From positions 1 through 64,000 of the forward strand of contig NZ_LMGT01000007.1 in NCBI RefSeq assembly GCF_001427825.1: 64,000 bases of DNA. The letters run 5' to 3'. Made by a program: the position numbers and the translations under genes. Origin of the DNA: Brevundimonas sp. Root608. GTDB lineage: Bacteria > Pseudomonadota > Alphaproteobacteria > Caulobacterales > Caulobacteraceae. The notes below the pieces were generated by a model. The model did no database searches. It saw only the letters and a list, made by a program, of their open reading frames with translations, and was not told the origin of the DNA. Below, one piece after another: positions 17,312-28,459 of this stretch; the first letter of the stretch is position 1; each line of letters begins with the position of its first letter.

Positions 17312-18817
17312 ATGAAGTCTCTCATCCTCGCCATCGACCAGGGCACGACCTCCACCCGCGCCATCGCCTTCGAGGCCGCGCCCGAGGGCGGGCTGCGGCC
17401 CGTCGCGGTGAGCCAGATCGAGCTGGAGCAGCATTTCCCGCAATCGGGCTGGGTCGAGCACGACGCCGGCGAAATCTGGACCGCGACGCTGCAGACCTGC
17501 CGCGAGGTCATTCGCAAGGCCGGCGGCGTCGGACGGTTCGCGGCGATCGGCATCACCAACCAGCGCGAGACCTCGGTCCTGTGGGATGTGGCGAGCGGGG
17601 AGCCGCTGCACCGCGCCATCGTCTGGCAGGACCGGCGCACCGCCGCCGCCACCGGCCGGCTGGCCGCCGCGGGACATGAGCCGATGGTGCAGGCGGCGAC
17701 GGGCCTGATCCTCGACCCCTATTTCTCGGCCTCGAAATTCGCCTGGCTGCTGGACGCGGTTCCGGGCGCCCGGGACCGGGCCGCGGCGGGCATGGTCAAG
17801 GTCGGCACCATCGAGACCTGGCTGATCTGGAAGCTGACCGGCGGCGTCAGCCATGTCACCGACGCCACCAACGCCAGCCGCACCTCGCTGATGGATCTGG
17901 CGACCCGCCGATGGCGGCCCGATCTGGCCGACCTGTTCGACGTGCCGATGGCGGTCCTGCCGGAAATCCGGGGGTGCGCCGATCTTCTGGGGGACTGCGA
18001 GCCGTCGCTGTTCGGCGCCGCCCTGCCGATCCACGGCGCGGCCGGGGACCAGCAGGCGGCGCTGGTCGGGCACGGGGCGCTGAAGGCGGGGGACGCCAAG
18101 ATCACCTATGGCACCGGGGCGTTTCTGGTCGCCAATGTCGGCGCGGCGCCGGTGGCCTCGACCAGCCGGCTGCTGGGTACGCTCGGCTACGCCGTCGGCG
18201 GGGACGTGGCCTGGGCGCTGGAGGGGTCGATCTTCTCGGCGGGGTCGGCGATCCAGTGGCTGCGCGACGGGCTCAAGGTGATCAGCGAGTCGCGGCAGTC
18301 GGAGGCGCTGGCGCAGACGCTGAAGGACAACGGCGGCGTCTATCTGGTCCCCGGTTTCACCGGCCTGGGCGCGCCGTGGTGGGAGCCGGAGGCGCGGGGG
18401 ACGATCACGGGTCTGACCCGGGACAGCGGTCCGGCGCATATGGTGCGGGCGGCGCTGGAGAGCCTGGCCTACCAGACCCGCGACCTGCTGGACGCCCTGG
18501 CCAGGGACGGGGCGCCGAGGCTCAAGGTGTTGAAGGTCGACGGCGGCGTCACCGCCAACGCCTTCGCCATGCAGTTCGTGGCCGACATTTGCGAGGTGGT
18601 GGTCGAGCGCCCGGCGTTCCAGGAAATGACGGCGCTGGGGGCGGCCAAGCTGGCGGCCCTGGGCGTCGGCCTGATCGGCGATCTGGAGGACCATCCGGTC
18701 GAGGCGCCGGCGCGCTGGACGCCGAAAATGGAGGCGGGCGAGCGGGAACGGCTGCTGAAGGGCTGGCGCGCCGCGGTGCGCGCGGCCATCATCGCCGCCC
18801 ATCCGGAAGACGCATGA
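17312..18817 (+). CDS. glpK: Glycerol kinase
   Basis: A 501-residue FGGY-family kinase that phosphorylates glycerol to sn-glycerol 3-phosphate with ATP. AIDQGTTSTRAIAFE (phosphate 1), GITNQRETSVLWD, IVWQDRRTA, TYGTGAFL and KVDGGVTANAFAMQF (adenosine motif) are all present, and the length is typical. No glpF or glpD lies next to it. The stop overlaps the next start codon by ATGA, so the downstream kinase-like gene is translationally coupled. Confidence 0.96.
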   Translation: MKSLILAIDQGTTSTRAIAFEAAPEGGLRPVAVSQIELEQHFPQSGWVEHDAGEIWTATLQTCREVIRKAGGVGRFAAIGITNQRETSVLWDVASGEPLHRAIVWQDRRTAAATGRLAAAGHEPMVQAATGLILDPYFSASKFAWLLDAVPGARDRAAAGMVKVGTIETWLIWKLTGGVSHVTDATNASRTSLMDLATRRWRPDLADLFDVPMAVLPEIRGCADLLGDCEPSLFGAALPIHGAAGDQQAALVGHGALKAGDAKITYGTGAFLVANVGAAPVASTSRLLGTLGYAVGGDVAWALEGSIFSAGSAIQWLRDGLKVISESRQSEALAQTLKDNGGVYLVPGFTGLGAPWWEPEARGTITGLTRDSGPAHMVRAALESLAYQTRDLLDALARDGAPRLKVLKVDGGVTANAFAMQFVADICEVVVERPAFQEMTALGAAKLAALGVGLIGDLEDHPVEAPARWTPKMEAGERERLLKGWRAAVRAAIIAAHPEDA

Positions 18818-19887
18818 CCCAGCCCCTCGACGACGCCCAGGCGACCTTCTCCGGCACCCGCGAGGTCGATCCCCGCTATGCCCTGGACGAGGCGGCGCTG
18901 GATCGCTGGCTGTCGGCCCATGTCGAGGCCTACGCCGGGCCGCTGACGGTGCGGCAGTTCAAGGGCGGCCAGTCCAATCCGACCTATGAGCTGGCCACGC
19001 CGGGGCGAACCTATGTGCTGCGCCGCAAGCCCCCCGGGACGCTGCTGGCCAGCGCCCATGCGGTCGACCGCGAATTCACCGTCATCTCGGCCCTGCACAG
19101 GCAGGGGTATCCCGTTGCGCGACCCTATGCTCTGTGTACGGACGATGCCGTCATCGGCTCGATGTTCTATGTCATGGACAAGGTCGAGGGCCGGATCCTG
19201 TGGGACCTGAAACTGCCCGGCATGGAGCCGGTGCAGCGGCGGGCCATCTATGACGCCCAGGTGGATGCGCTGGCGGCGCTGCACGCCTTCGATCCCGCCG
19301 CCATCGGCCTGGGCGACTACGGCCGGCCGGGCAACTATTTCGAACGGCAGGTCGGGCGCTGGACCAAGCAGTATCGGGCGTCGGAGATCGAGCCGATCCC
19401 GGCCATGGACCGGTTGATCGAATTCCTGCCCGCCACCCTGCCGCCCGCGGGCCCGACGCGGATCGTGCATGGCGACTTCCGCCTCGACAATCTGATCCTC
19501 GCCCCGGATGCGGCGGAGGTGCGGGCGGTGCTGGACTGGGAGCTGTCGACCCTCGGCGATCCGATGGCGGACTTTTCCTATCTGCTGATCGCCTGGGTGA
19601 TCCCGGCCACGGCGCGCAACGGTCTGGCGGGCGCCGACATCAAGGCGCTGGGCATCCCCTCCGTCGAGGAGACGGTCGAGCGCTACGCCCGGCTGACCGG
19701 GGCGAGGCCGGAGACTCTGGACTGGCTGTTCGCCTACAACCTGTTCCGGCTGGCGGCCATCTGCCAGGGCATCGCCGGGAGGGTGCGCGACGGCACCGCC
19801 GCCAGCGCCCACGCCCGCACCATGGCCGCCCAGGTTCCGATGCTGGCCGCCGGGGCCCTGGGCTTCGCGAAAAAGGCCGGGGCCTGA
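18814..19887 (+). CDS. Aminoglycoside phosphotransferase-like protein (ACAD10/FadE36 type)
   Basis: A 357-residue member of the APH/choline kinase fold. GGQSNPTYEL is the nucleotide loop, VHGDFRLDNL the catalytic loop (Brenner motif) and LDWELSTLGDP the metal-binding loop. The family is best known in acyl-CoA dehydrogenase neighbourhoods, where it is thought to phosphorylate hydroxyacyl-CoA for later elimination. Here it overlaps glpK by 4 bases instead, so the substrate is open. It is unlikely to be an antibiotic resistance gene, because this subfamily is chromosomal and metabolic. Confidence 0.9.
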   Translation: MTQPLDDAQATFSGTREVDPRYALDEAALDRWLSAHVEAYAGPLTVRQFKGGQSNPTYELATPGRTYVLRRKPPGTLLASAHAVDREFTVISALHRQGYPVARPYALCTDDAVIGSMFYVMDKVEGRILWDLKLPGMEPVQRRAIYDAQVDALAALHAFDPAAIGLGDYGRPGNYFERQVGRWTKQYRASEIEPIPAMDRLIEFLPATLPPAGPTRIVHGDFRLDNLILAPDAAEVRAVLDWELSTLGDPMADFSYLLIAWVIPATARNGLAGADIKALGIPSVEETVERYARLTGARPETLDWLFAYNLFRLAAICQGIAGRVRDGTAASAHARTMAAQVPMLAAGALGFAKKAGA

Positions 19888-19890
19888 GCC

Positions 19891-20646
19891 CTAGCCGGGC
19901 GGCAGGACGGCGCCGTTGAGGATGCGCCGGTCGGCCTTGGCCTGGACCAGGATGGCGACCGCCTGGGCCGGATCGCGCGCGGTGGGCAGGGCGTAGAGGC
20001 GCGGCTGGCCGGTCCAGTCGCCCAGCGTCCGGACCGAACGCACGACATTGGTGTGGCGCACGCTGCGGCCGCGGTTGTCGCCGCGGGCGATCTCCACCGT
20101 CTGGGGGCCCGGGGTGTAGAGCACGGCCACGACCTCGGCCCCGCCGGCGGGGGCCGGACCCGAGCCGACGCCGACCCGGTCGCCGCCCTCGCGGAACTCG
20201 ATCTCGGGCGGGAAGATGCGGCGCGCGGCCTCCTCGTCGATGGCGCCCTGCAGGGCGGCGCCGCTCGCTCCCGCGACCTGGCGGCGGCCGTCGATCACGA
20301 CTTGCGGCGTCGACACGTCGCGCAGCCGCAGCGGCCGGCGATAGGCGCGCTGGCGCTGGGCGAACTCGGGCCGGGCGAAGGTGTCCTGCCAGCCCAGATA
20401 GTCCCAGTAGTCGACGGCGTAGGTCAGGGCGATGACGCCGGGCTCGCCCGCCACGGCCTCGACCCGGGCGTTGGCCTCGGGACAGCCGGCGCAGCCCTGG
20501 GCGGTGAACAGTTCGACGACCACGGGCTCGGGCGGGGGCGCGTCGCGGCGGGCCACGCGCGTCGGCGACGGCTGGGCTCCCGCCCCCGCCGCCAGCAATG
20601 CGGCCGCGAGGGCCGCCGCAGGGATGATCCAGCCCCTTGTGCGCAT
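19891..20646 (-). CDS. DUF1223 thioredoxin-fold exported protein
   Basis: A 251-residue protein with an N-terminal signal peptide (MRTRGWIIPAAALAAALLAAGAGAQ). VVVELFTAQGCAGCPEAN holds the CxxC of a thioredoxin-like fold, and YWDYLGWQDTFA and TPQVVIDGR are typical DUF1223 blocks. It is probably a periplasmic thiol-disulfide or metal-binding protein; the function is not established. ATG 20646 is preferred over an upstream start at 20688 because it begins the signal peptide. It is convergent with the APH-like gene and lies beyond the ccm cluster end. Confidence 0.88.
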   Translation of the reverse strand: MRTRGWIIPAAALAAALLAAGAGAQPSPTRVARRDAPPPEPVVVELFTAQGCAGCPEANARVEAVAGEPGVIALTYAVDYWDYLGWQDTFARPEFAQRQRAYRRPLRLRDVSTPQVVIDGRRQVAGASGAALQGAIDEEAARRIFPPEIEFREGGDRVGVGSGPAPAGGAEVVAVLYTPGPQTVEIARGDNRGRSVRHTNVVRSVRTLGDWTGQPRLYALPTARDPAQAVAILVQAKADRRILNGAVLPPG

Positions 20647-20709
20647 GGCGGCGAGGTTAATCACGGCAGGCGAAAAGGCGCCGCTCATTTTCGCGTGAAG
20701 GCCGAATAT

Positions 20710-20934
20710 CTAGACGCGGATGTCCAGCAGGGCGCCCGGACGGGCCGGACGGTCCTCGAAGGCGGCGGCGGTCGGCTGCGGCGTGGCGGCGCGGAGGGTC
20801 GGCCCGGCGGGCGGACCCTGAACGGCGTCGAGCGCCGTCTTGAAGAAGTCCGAGCGCGAGGCGCGCACGGGCGAGGCGCCGGCGGGATGCGCCGGGAACA
20901 GGGTCGAGATCAGGTCGGGACGAATCGCGCTCAT
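20710..20934 (-). CDS. Small conserved-looking hypothetical protein
   Basis: A 74-residue polypeptide starting MSAIRPDLISTLFPAHPAG and ending RPGALLDIRV. It has no signal peptide or membrane segment, and proline and alanine dominate the middle. The high G/C third positions and ordered ends suggest a real gene. It starts 35 bases after ccmG and is in the same direction, so it may be the last gene of that operon. Two TTAACC boxes lie in the short gap. I do not recognise a family. Confidence 0.6.
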   Translation of the reverse strand: MSAIRPDLISTLFPAHPAGASPVRASRSDFFKTALDAVQGPPAGPTLRAATPQPTAAAFEDRPARPGALLDIRV

Positions 20935-20968
20935 GCCGACAGGGTTAATCAAAACCGTCGAAAAGGGG

Positions 20969-21535
20969 TTAACGCCGTGTTGCGGTGGGCAGCGGGCGGG
21001 GCGGGGCCTGGATGGCGTCGACCAGCCGCTCGACCTCGGCGTCGTCGACGAGGGGGCCGGATGACTTGGCCGCGACCTCGCCCATGGCGTTGACCGCGAA
21101 GGTCTCGGGCGCGCCCGAGATGCCCAGGTCAAGCCCGGCGCGGCCCTCGCGGTCGACCAGCACCATGGAATAGGGATCGCCCAGTTCGTCGAGGAAGCGA
21201 CGGGTGTCCGCGGGATCGTCCTTCCAGGCGACGCCGACGACGGCGACGCCGCGCGCCTTCAGCGCCATCAGCTTCGGATGCTCGACCTTGCAGGGCAGGC
21301 ACCAGCTGGCGAAGACATTGACCAGCATCGGCTTGCCGACGCCGGCCGTCTTCAGGTCGACGTGGCCGGGTCCGGGGATGACGCCGTTCAGTATGGGCAG
21401 GACGGTTTCCGGGACCGGCTGGCCGACGAGGGCGTCGGGCTTGACCGCCGGGTCGCGCTGCAGCGACCAGCCGACGAACAGGACCGCGAGGGCGGCCAGG
21501 ATCACCAGCGGAATGAGGGAGACCCAGCGGCTCAT
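20969..21535 (-). CDS. ccmG: Cytochrome c maturation thioredoxin CcmG/DsbE
   Basis: A 188-residue membrane-anchored periplasmic thioredoxin that keeps apocytochrome c haem-binding cysteines reduced. One N-terminal membrane helix (LIPLVILAALAVLFVGWSL) is followed by the thioredoxin domain with the active site NVFASWCLPCKVEHP, GVAWKDDPADTRRFL and SGAPETFAV (cis-proline). It overlaps ccmD by 4 bases and so belongs to the ccmC-ccmD-ccmG unit. Confidence 0.95.
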   Translation of the reverse strand: MSRWVSLIPLVILAALAVLFVGWSLQRDPAVKPDALVGQPVPETVLPILNGVIPGPGHVDLKTAGVGKPMLVNVFASWCLPCKVEHPKLMALKARGVAVVGVAWKDDPADTRRFLDELGDPYSMVLVDREGRAGLDLGISGAPETFAVNAMGEVAAKSSGPLVDDAEVERLVDAIQAPPRPLPTATRR

Positions 21536-21723
21536 GGTCGGGGCTCCACCGGGCTTCGCCCTGTCGGGGCCGGGGCGGCGTCGTTGTCGAGGCGCTTCAG
21601 CTCGGCGTTCCAGCGGCGGGCGGCGATCACGGCCCGGACGGCGAGGGCCGCCAGCACGGCGGCGCTGATGCCCCAGGCGGGCCAGACGAAGGGGGCGTAG
21701 GCGCCCATGTCGAGGTCGATCAT
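21532..21723 (-). CDS. ccmD: Haem exporter protein CcmD
   Basis: A 63-residue single-helix protein. MGAYAPFVWPAWGISAAVLAALA spans the membrane, followed by RRWNAEL and a short cytosolic tail. CcmD helps release holo-CcmE from the CcmABC complex. The size, the Y-x-x-F-V-W-P start and the position between ccmC and ccmG identify it. One base separates it from the ccmC stop. Confidence 0.88.
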   Translation of the reverse strand: MIDLDMGAYAPFVWPAWGISAAVLAALAVRAVIAARRWNAELKRLDNDAAPAPTGRSPVEPRP

Positions 21724-21724
21724 C

Positions 21725-22444
21725 TCAGGCCTCCTGGGCGCGGCGGGCGCGAAGGGTCAGAACCCGGCGGCGCACGATCTCGGTGCGGATGGAGGTGATC
21801 CAGACGGCGAGGAAGAAGACGCCCCAGGCCGCCATCATGGTCAGAAGCGGAGCGAGGAAGGCGGCCGGCATGGCCGGGCCGTCGGCCCTCAGCAGGGAGG
21901 CGGGCTGGTGCAGGGTGTTCCACCAGTCGACCGAGAATTTCACGATCGGCAGATTGACCAGCCCGACCAGTCCCAGGACGGCGGCGGCGCGCGCGGCCTT
22001 CGTCTCGTCGTCGATCGAGGCGCGCAGGGCCATGTAGCCGAGGTAGAACAGGAACAGGATCAGCACCGACATCAGCCGCGCGTCGCCCCAGGCCCACCAG
22101 GCGCCCCACATCGGCTTGCCCCAGAGGCTGCCGGTGATCAGGGCCAGGGCGGTGAAGGCGGCCCCGGGCAGGGCGGCGGCGCGCGCGGCGGCGTCGGCCA
22201 GCGGATGGCGGAACACCAGGGCGAAGAAGCTGGAGACGCCGAGGGCCGCATAGATCATCAGCCCGACCGAGGCGGCGGGCACGTGCACGAACATGATCCG
22301 CGCCGTGTCGCCCTGCTGATAGTCCTCGGGCGCGGCGAACGAGAGCCAGGTTCCGACAGTCAGCAGGACGGCGGCCAGCCCCCACAGCGCCGGCGTCAGC
22401 GGGCGGGTGAAGCGCAGGAAGCGGTCGGGGTTGGCGAGGAACAT
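21725..22444 (-). CDS. ccmC: Haem ABC transporter permease CcmC
   Basis: A 239-residue protein with six membrane helices that presents haem to CcmE in the periplasm. The conserved periplasmic histidines lie in IMFVHVPAA and WWNTLHQPAS. The tryptophan-rich WWD-like motif reads GAWWAWGDARLMS, with a glycine before the aspartate, whereas the common form is WWVWDARL. The other ccm genes are nearby, but ccmA-ccmB are separated by the phnA-like gene on the opposite strand. Confidence 0.95.
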   Translation of the reverse strand: MFLANPDRFLRFTRPLTPALWGLAAVLLTVGTWLSFAAPEDYQQGDTARIMFVHVPAASVGLMIYAALGVSSFFALVFRHPLADAAARAAALPGAAFTALALITGSLWGKPMWGAWWAWGDARLMSVLILFLFYLGYMALRASIDDETKAARAAAVLGLVGLVNLPIVKFSVDWWNTLHQPASLLRADGPAMPAAFLAPLLTMMAAWGVFFLAVWITSIRTEIVRRRVLTLRARRAQEA

Positions 22445-22462
22445 CAGGGAGGTTCTTAGTGG

Positions 22463-22518
22463 GCTATCGCGCTTCGCGCTACTTGAGGCTGGCCTGGTGC
22501 GCTATCGCGCTTCGCGCT
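22463..22518. repeat. Two direct copies of an 18-bp GC-rich palindromic unit
   Basis: GCTATCGCGCTTCGCGCT occurs at 22463-22480 and again at 22501-22518, with 20 bases between. Each unit contains AGCGCGAAGCGC and can fold. The pair lies between the divergent ccmC and phnA-like genes, in the 130 bases that must hold both promoters. Confidence 0.75.
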
Positions 22519-22575
22519 GGTTGAGCCCGTCGTCTTGTCGTGTGCTAGAGCGTCGCGTCTGGAAAGAGGCGAGCC

Positions 22576-22800
22576 ATGACCGACGATGTGACCAAGGATT
22601 CCAACGGCAACGTCCTGGCCGACGGCGACAGCGTGACCCTGATCAAGGACCTCAAGGTCAAGGGCTCGGGCGGGGTGACCCTGAAGCGCGGCACGCTGGT
22701 GAAGAATATCCGCCTGACCGGCGACACGGACGAGATCGAGGCCAATGTCGACAAGGTGCGCGGCCTGGTGCTGCGGACGGAGTTCGTCAAGAAGGCCTGA
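22576..22800 (+). CDS. PhnA domain protein without the zinc ribbon
   Basis: A 74-residue protein matching only the C-terminal domain of PhnA/YjdM: KDSNGNVLADGDSVTLIKDL, then GTLVKNIRLTGDTDEIEANVD and LRTEFVKKA. The N-terminal zinc ribbon of E. coli PhnA (four cysteines) is absent and the protein has no cysteine. A good ribosome-binding site (GAGGCGAG) precedes the ATG, so the short form looks genuine. Despite the name, the family is not shown to cleave phosphonates. It sits on the plus strand between ccmB and ccmC. Confidence 0.9.
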   Translation: MTDDVTKDSNGNVLADGDSVTLIKDLKVKGSGGVTLKRGTLVKNIRLTGDTDEIEANVDKVRGLVLRTEFVKKA

Positions 22801-22810
22801 GCGGTCCTCC

Positions 22811-22890
22811 TTTCCCGGCGAAGCCGGGCCCCGATCCATTCCCGGGTTCATCACCAGGGACACGAAGGGTTCACCATCGATTCCGGCTAG
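22811..22890. repeat. Fragment of the long inverted-repeat element
   Basis: CCCGGCGAAGCCGGG is followed by TTCATCACCAGGGACACGAA and by GATTCCGGCTAG, in the same order as copies A (15361) and B (17083), but the centre and right half are shortened. It lies between the convergent phnA-like and ccmB genes and could act as a shared hairpin. Confidence 0.6.
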
Positions 22891-22903
22891 GCCGCGACGA
22901 GGC

Positions 22904-23569
22904 TCAGCCCTGTGCGTTCCGGATCGCCGCCGCCGCCGCGAAGGGCGTGACCACCCCGGCGAACAGGACGTAGGCGAAGAGGAAGGCGAGGGCCGGCGTC
23001 GGATCGAGCCCGTTTGTGGCCCGCTCCAGAGCCCCCGCGCCGAACACCACCGGCGGAATGAACAGCGGCAGGACCACGACCGCGATCAGCAGGCCGCCGC
23101 GTTTGGCGCCGAGGGCGAGGGCGGCGCCCAGCGCCCCGGTCAGGGCGAAGCCGAGCGCGCCGATCAGGGCCGACAGGCCGACCAGCGGGGCGAGGGCGGG
23201 CGGCAGGCCGAGGGTGACCGCGGCGACCGGGGCGGTGATGGCCAGAGGCGCGCCGACTGCCAGCCATTGCGCCTTGGCCTTGGTCAGGACCACCAGCTCC
23301 AGCGGGACGGGGCCGAGGGTGATCAGGTCGAGGGCGCCGTCCTCATGGTCGCGCTCGAACAGGCGCTCGAGCGACAGGATCGAAGACAGGGCGAGGGCCA
23401 GCCAGGCGATCCCGCCCGCGACGGGTTTCAGCCCCGCCGGATCGCCGCCTGCCGCCAGCGGCACCAGCACGGTCAGGCACAGGAAGAAGCCGCAGGCCAG
23501 CAGGGGGCCCCCGCCGCCGGCCCAGGCCAGGGCGAGTTCGCGCCGCCACAGGATGAGCAGCGCCCTCAT
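22904..23569 (-). CDS. ccmB: Haem exporter permease CcmB
   Basis: A 221-residue membrane protein with about six helices. The N-terminus MRALLILWRRELALAW, then FERDHEDGALDLITLGPVPLELVVLTK and PLFIPPVVFGAGAL, matches CcmB. Together with CcmA, CcmC and CcmD it forms the complex that drives haem release from CcmE. Its start overlaps the end of ccmA by 4 bases (ATGA). Confidence 0.94.
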   Translation of the reverse strand: MRALLILWRRELALAWAGGGGPLLACGFFLCLTVLVPLAAGGDPAGLKPVAGGIAWLALALSSILSLERLFERDHEDGALDLITLGPVPLELVVLTKAKAQWLAVGAPLAITAPVAAVTLGLPPALAPLVGLSALIGALGFALTGALGAALALGAKRGGLLIAVVVLPLFIPPVVFGAGALERATNGLDPTPALAFLFAYVLFAGVVTPFAAAAAIRNAQG

Positions 23570-24165
23570 CGCCCGGCTCCGATGTCGAGCGCGCGCGCGG
23601 GCAGCGGCAGCGGATCGTGCACGGCGGCGATGAGGCCGCCGCCCCTGTCGAGATGCGCCTGCATCAGCAGGCCGAGCGCGGCCCGCCAGCGGGCGTCCAG
23701 CGGCGCGAAGGGCTCGTCCAGCAGCCAGATCGGACGCGGCGCCGCGATCAGCCGGGCGAAGGCGAGGCGGCGGCGCTGGCCGGCCGACAGCTTGCGCACC
23801 TCGAGGTCGAGCAGCGGCTCCAGCGCCAGCACGTCGACGGCGGCGGCGATCCCGTCGGCGGAAGCGCCCGACCATTGCGCCTGGAAGGTCAGTTCCTCGC
23901 GGGCGCGGCGGCCGGTCTTCAGCCCGTCGAGATGACCCAGCCAGTGGATATGGTTGGCCCGCGCCTCGGCCGGCTCGACCTCGGCGAAGGCGACGGTCCC
24001 CGCGTCGGGGCGGATGAAGCCGGCGAGGGTGCGCAGCAGGCTGGTCTTGCCCGCGCCGTTGGCGCCGGTCAGGGCCAGGGCTTCGCCGGAGGCGAGCGAG
24101 AAGGACAGGTCGTGGAACAGCAGGCGTTCGCCGCGGGAGACGGTGAGGGCGGAGGCGGTGATCAT
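23566..24165 (-). CDS. ccmA: Haem exporter ATP-binding protein CcmA
   Basis: A 199-residue ABC ATPase. GANGAGKTSLLRTLAG is Walker A, LSAGQRRRLAFARL the signature (LSAGQ is normal for CcmA), and PIWLLDEPFAPLD Walker B, with the switch region AVHDP near the end. It energises release of holo-CcmE. ATG 24165 begins the conserved N-terminus; the frame is open much further upstream but only through the acnA antisense. It is the first gene of ccmA-ccmB. Confidence 0.95.
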   Translation of the reverse strand: MITASALTVSRGERLLFHDLSFSLASGEALALTGANGAGKTSLLRTLAGFIRPDAGTVAFAEVEPAEARANHIHWLGHLDGLKTGRRAREELTFQAQWSGASADGIAAAVDVLALEPLLDLEVRKLSAGQRRRLAFARLIAAPRPIWLLDEPFAPLDARWRAALGLLMQAHLDRGGGLIAAVHDPLPLPARALDIGAGR

Positions 24166-24170
24166 GTGGT

Positions 24171-24284
24171 CTCCCTCACCCCTTGTGGGGAGGGATGTCG
24201 GCGCGCAGCGACGACAGGGTGGGGTACGCCTGAAATTCCCCACCCGGTCGCTTCGCGACCACCCTCCCCATAAAGGGGAGGGAG
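24171..24284. repeat. Inverted repeat of the CTCCCTCCCC class, in the ccmA-acnA gap
   Basis: CTCCCTCACCCCTTGTGGGG (from 24171) and CCCTCCCCATAAAGGGGAGG (from 24262) are self-complementary and inverted with respect to each other; GGGTGGGG near 24218 pairs with CCCCACCC near 24238. It occupies the ccmA-proximal half of the 312-bp divergent gap. The remaining part, up to 24477, is the acnA leader, with the ribosome-binding site AGAGGAAG about 8 bases before its ATG. I found no other element there. Confidence 0.75.
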
Positions 24285-24477
24285 AAGGTTTCTGCGAACG
24301 TTTCTCAATACCCACACGCCCATCGTGGATACATGGACCTTGCCTGCAACCCTCGCTATATCCGCCCTCGCCGCAGCAGGCGTTCGCCGCGCGCGTCGGG
24401 GACCTGTGCGCCCCGCCGCAAGCCGCGCGTTCGTGCAACCGGATTGTCGGGCGGCGTTGACCAGAGGAAGCCTCTCC

Positions 24478-27180
<2,703 letters not shown>

Positions 27181-27391
27181 CGTCCTGCGGTCTCCTCCCT
27201 GTCGCGAAGCGACGGGGAGGGGGCGCGGCGCAGGCATGCGCTGACGGAAGGGCGCGACGCCGGGGAGGCCGGCGGACCGCCGCTCCCCCTCGCTGAAGCG
27301 CCGCCTCGACCACGCCGGGGCGCCTTCCTCGACAGCCGGGGATGCACTGGGCTATGCGTCCCGCCCGTTCGGATTTCAGGACTTTTCCCCC

Positions 27392-28459
27392 TTGCGACTG
27401 CCCCAGGCCCGGCTCGATCAGGTGCTCGACCGCTTCCACCAGGTGGAGGCGCGGATGGGTGCGGCCAGCGACGGGCAGGAGATCGTGCGCCTGTCGAAGG
27501 AACACGCCGAGATGAAGCCGGTGGCCGAGGCGGTCATGGCCCTGGCGAAAACGCGGGCCGAGATGGCCGATCTGGAGGCCATGGCCGCCGATCCCGAGAT
27601 GGCCGAAATGGCCGCGGACGAGCTGCAGACGCTGAAGGAGCGCCTGCCGGAGATGGAGCGCGACGTGGCCCTGCTGCTGGCCCCGCGCGACGCCGACGAG
27701 AACGCCTCGGCCGTGCTCGAGGTCCGCGCCGGCACCGGCGGCGACGAGGCCGCCCTGTTCGCCGGCGACCTGTTCCGCATGTATTCGCGCTACGCCGCCA
27801 ACCGCGGCTGGAAGGTCGAGCTGGACTCGGCCACCGAGGGCGACGCCGGCGGCTACAAGGAGATCATCGCCACCGTCACCGGCGACGGCGTCTTCGGCCG
27901 GCTGAAGTTCGAAAGCGGCGTCCACCGTGTCCAGCGCGTGCCCTCGACCGAGGCCCAAGGGCGCATCCACACCTCGGCCGCCACGGTCGCCGTCCTGCCC
28001 GAGGTCGAGGACGTCGAGATCGACATCCAGGACAAGGACATCCGCATCGACACCTTCCGCGCCTCCGGCTCGGGCGGCCAGCACGTCAACAAGACCGATT
28101 CCGCCGTGCGCATCACCCACTTCCCGTCGGGGATCGTGGTGACCTCGTCCGAGAAGTCGCAGCACGTCAACCGCGACAAGGCGATGAAGAATCTGCGCGT
28201 CCGCCTGTACGACATGCAGCGCCAGATGAAGGACGACGCGCGCTCCGACTCGCGCAAATCCCAGGTCGGCTCGGGCGACCGCTCGGAGCGTATCCGCACC
28301 TACAACTTCCCGCAGGGCCGCGTGACCGACCACCGCATCGGCCTGACCCTGCACAGCCTGCCGCAGATCCTCGAGGGCGACATCGACCCCCTGCTGAACG
28401 CCCTGATCGCCGAGGACCAGGCGGCGCGTCTGGCCGATCTGGAGGCCGAGTTCGGCTAA
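27392..28459 (+). CDS. prfA: Peptide chain release factor 1
   Basis: A 355-residue class I release factor that recognises UAA and UAG. The GGQ motif at residues 228-230 ([16 protein letters not shown]) triggers peptidyl-tRNA hydrolysis, and the codon-recognition segment precedes it with the normal RF1 spacing. The start is a TTG at 27392 ([15 protein letters not shown]). The 4 bases at its end overlap the convergent BrkB-type gene. prmC, which methylates this GGQ glutamine, lies just beyond that gene. Confidence 0.96.
   Translation: MRLPQARLDQVLDRFHQVEARMGAASDGQEIVRLSKEHAEMKPVAEAVMALAKTRAEMADLEAMAADPEMAEMAADELQTLKERLPEMERDVALLLAPRDADENASAVLEVRAGTGGDEAALFAGDLFRMYSRYAANRGWKVELDSATEGDAGGYKEIIATVTGDGVFGRLKFESGVHRVQRVPSTEAQGRIHTSAATVAVLPEVEDVEIDIQDKDIRIDTFRASGSGGQHVNKTDSAVRITHFPSGIVVTSSEKSQHVNRDKAMKNLRVRLYDMQRQMKDDARSDSRKSQVGSGDRSERIRTYNFPQGRVTDHRIGLTLHSLPQILEGDIDPLLNALIAEDQAARLADLEAEFG

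Noticed and set aside
16070..18802. Very long minus-strand open frame covering glpK antisense and the threonine dehydratase gene
   Set aside because: Only the last about 330 residues match a protein family; the rest is the complement of glpK.
18814..19887. Aminoglycoside resistance kinase
   Set aside because: It belongs to the ACAD10/FadE36-associated APH subfamily and is coupled to glpK, so a metabolic role is more likely.
23566..24165. CcmA signature motif LSAGQ instead of LSGGQ
   Set aside because: LSAGQ is the usual form in CcmA proteins, so it is not anomalous.
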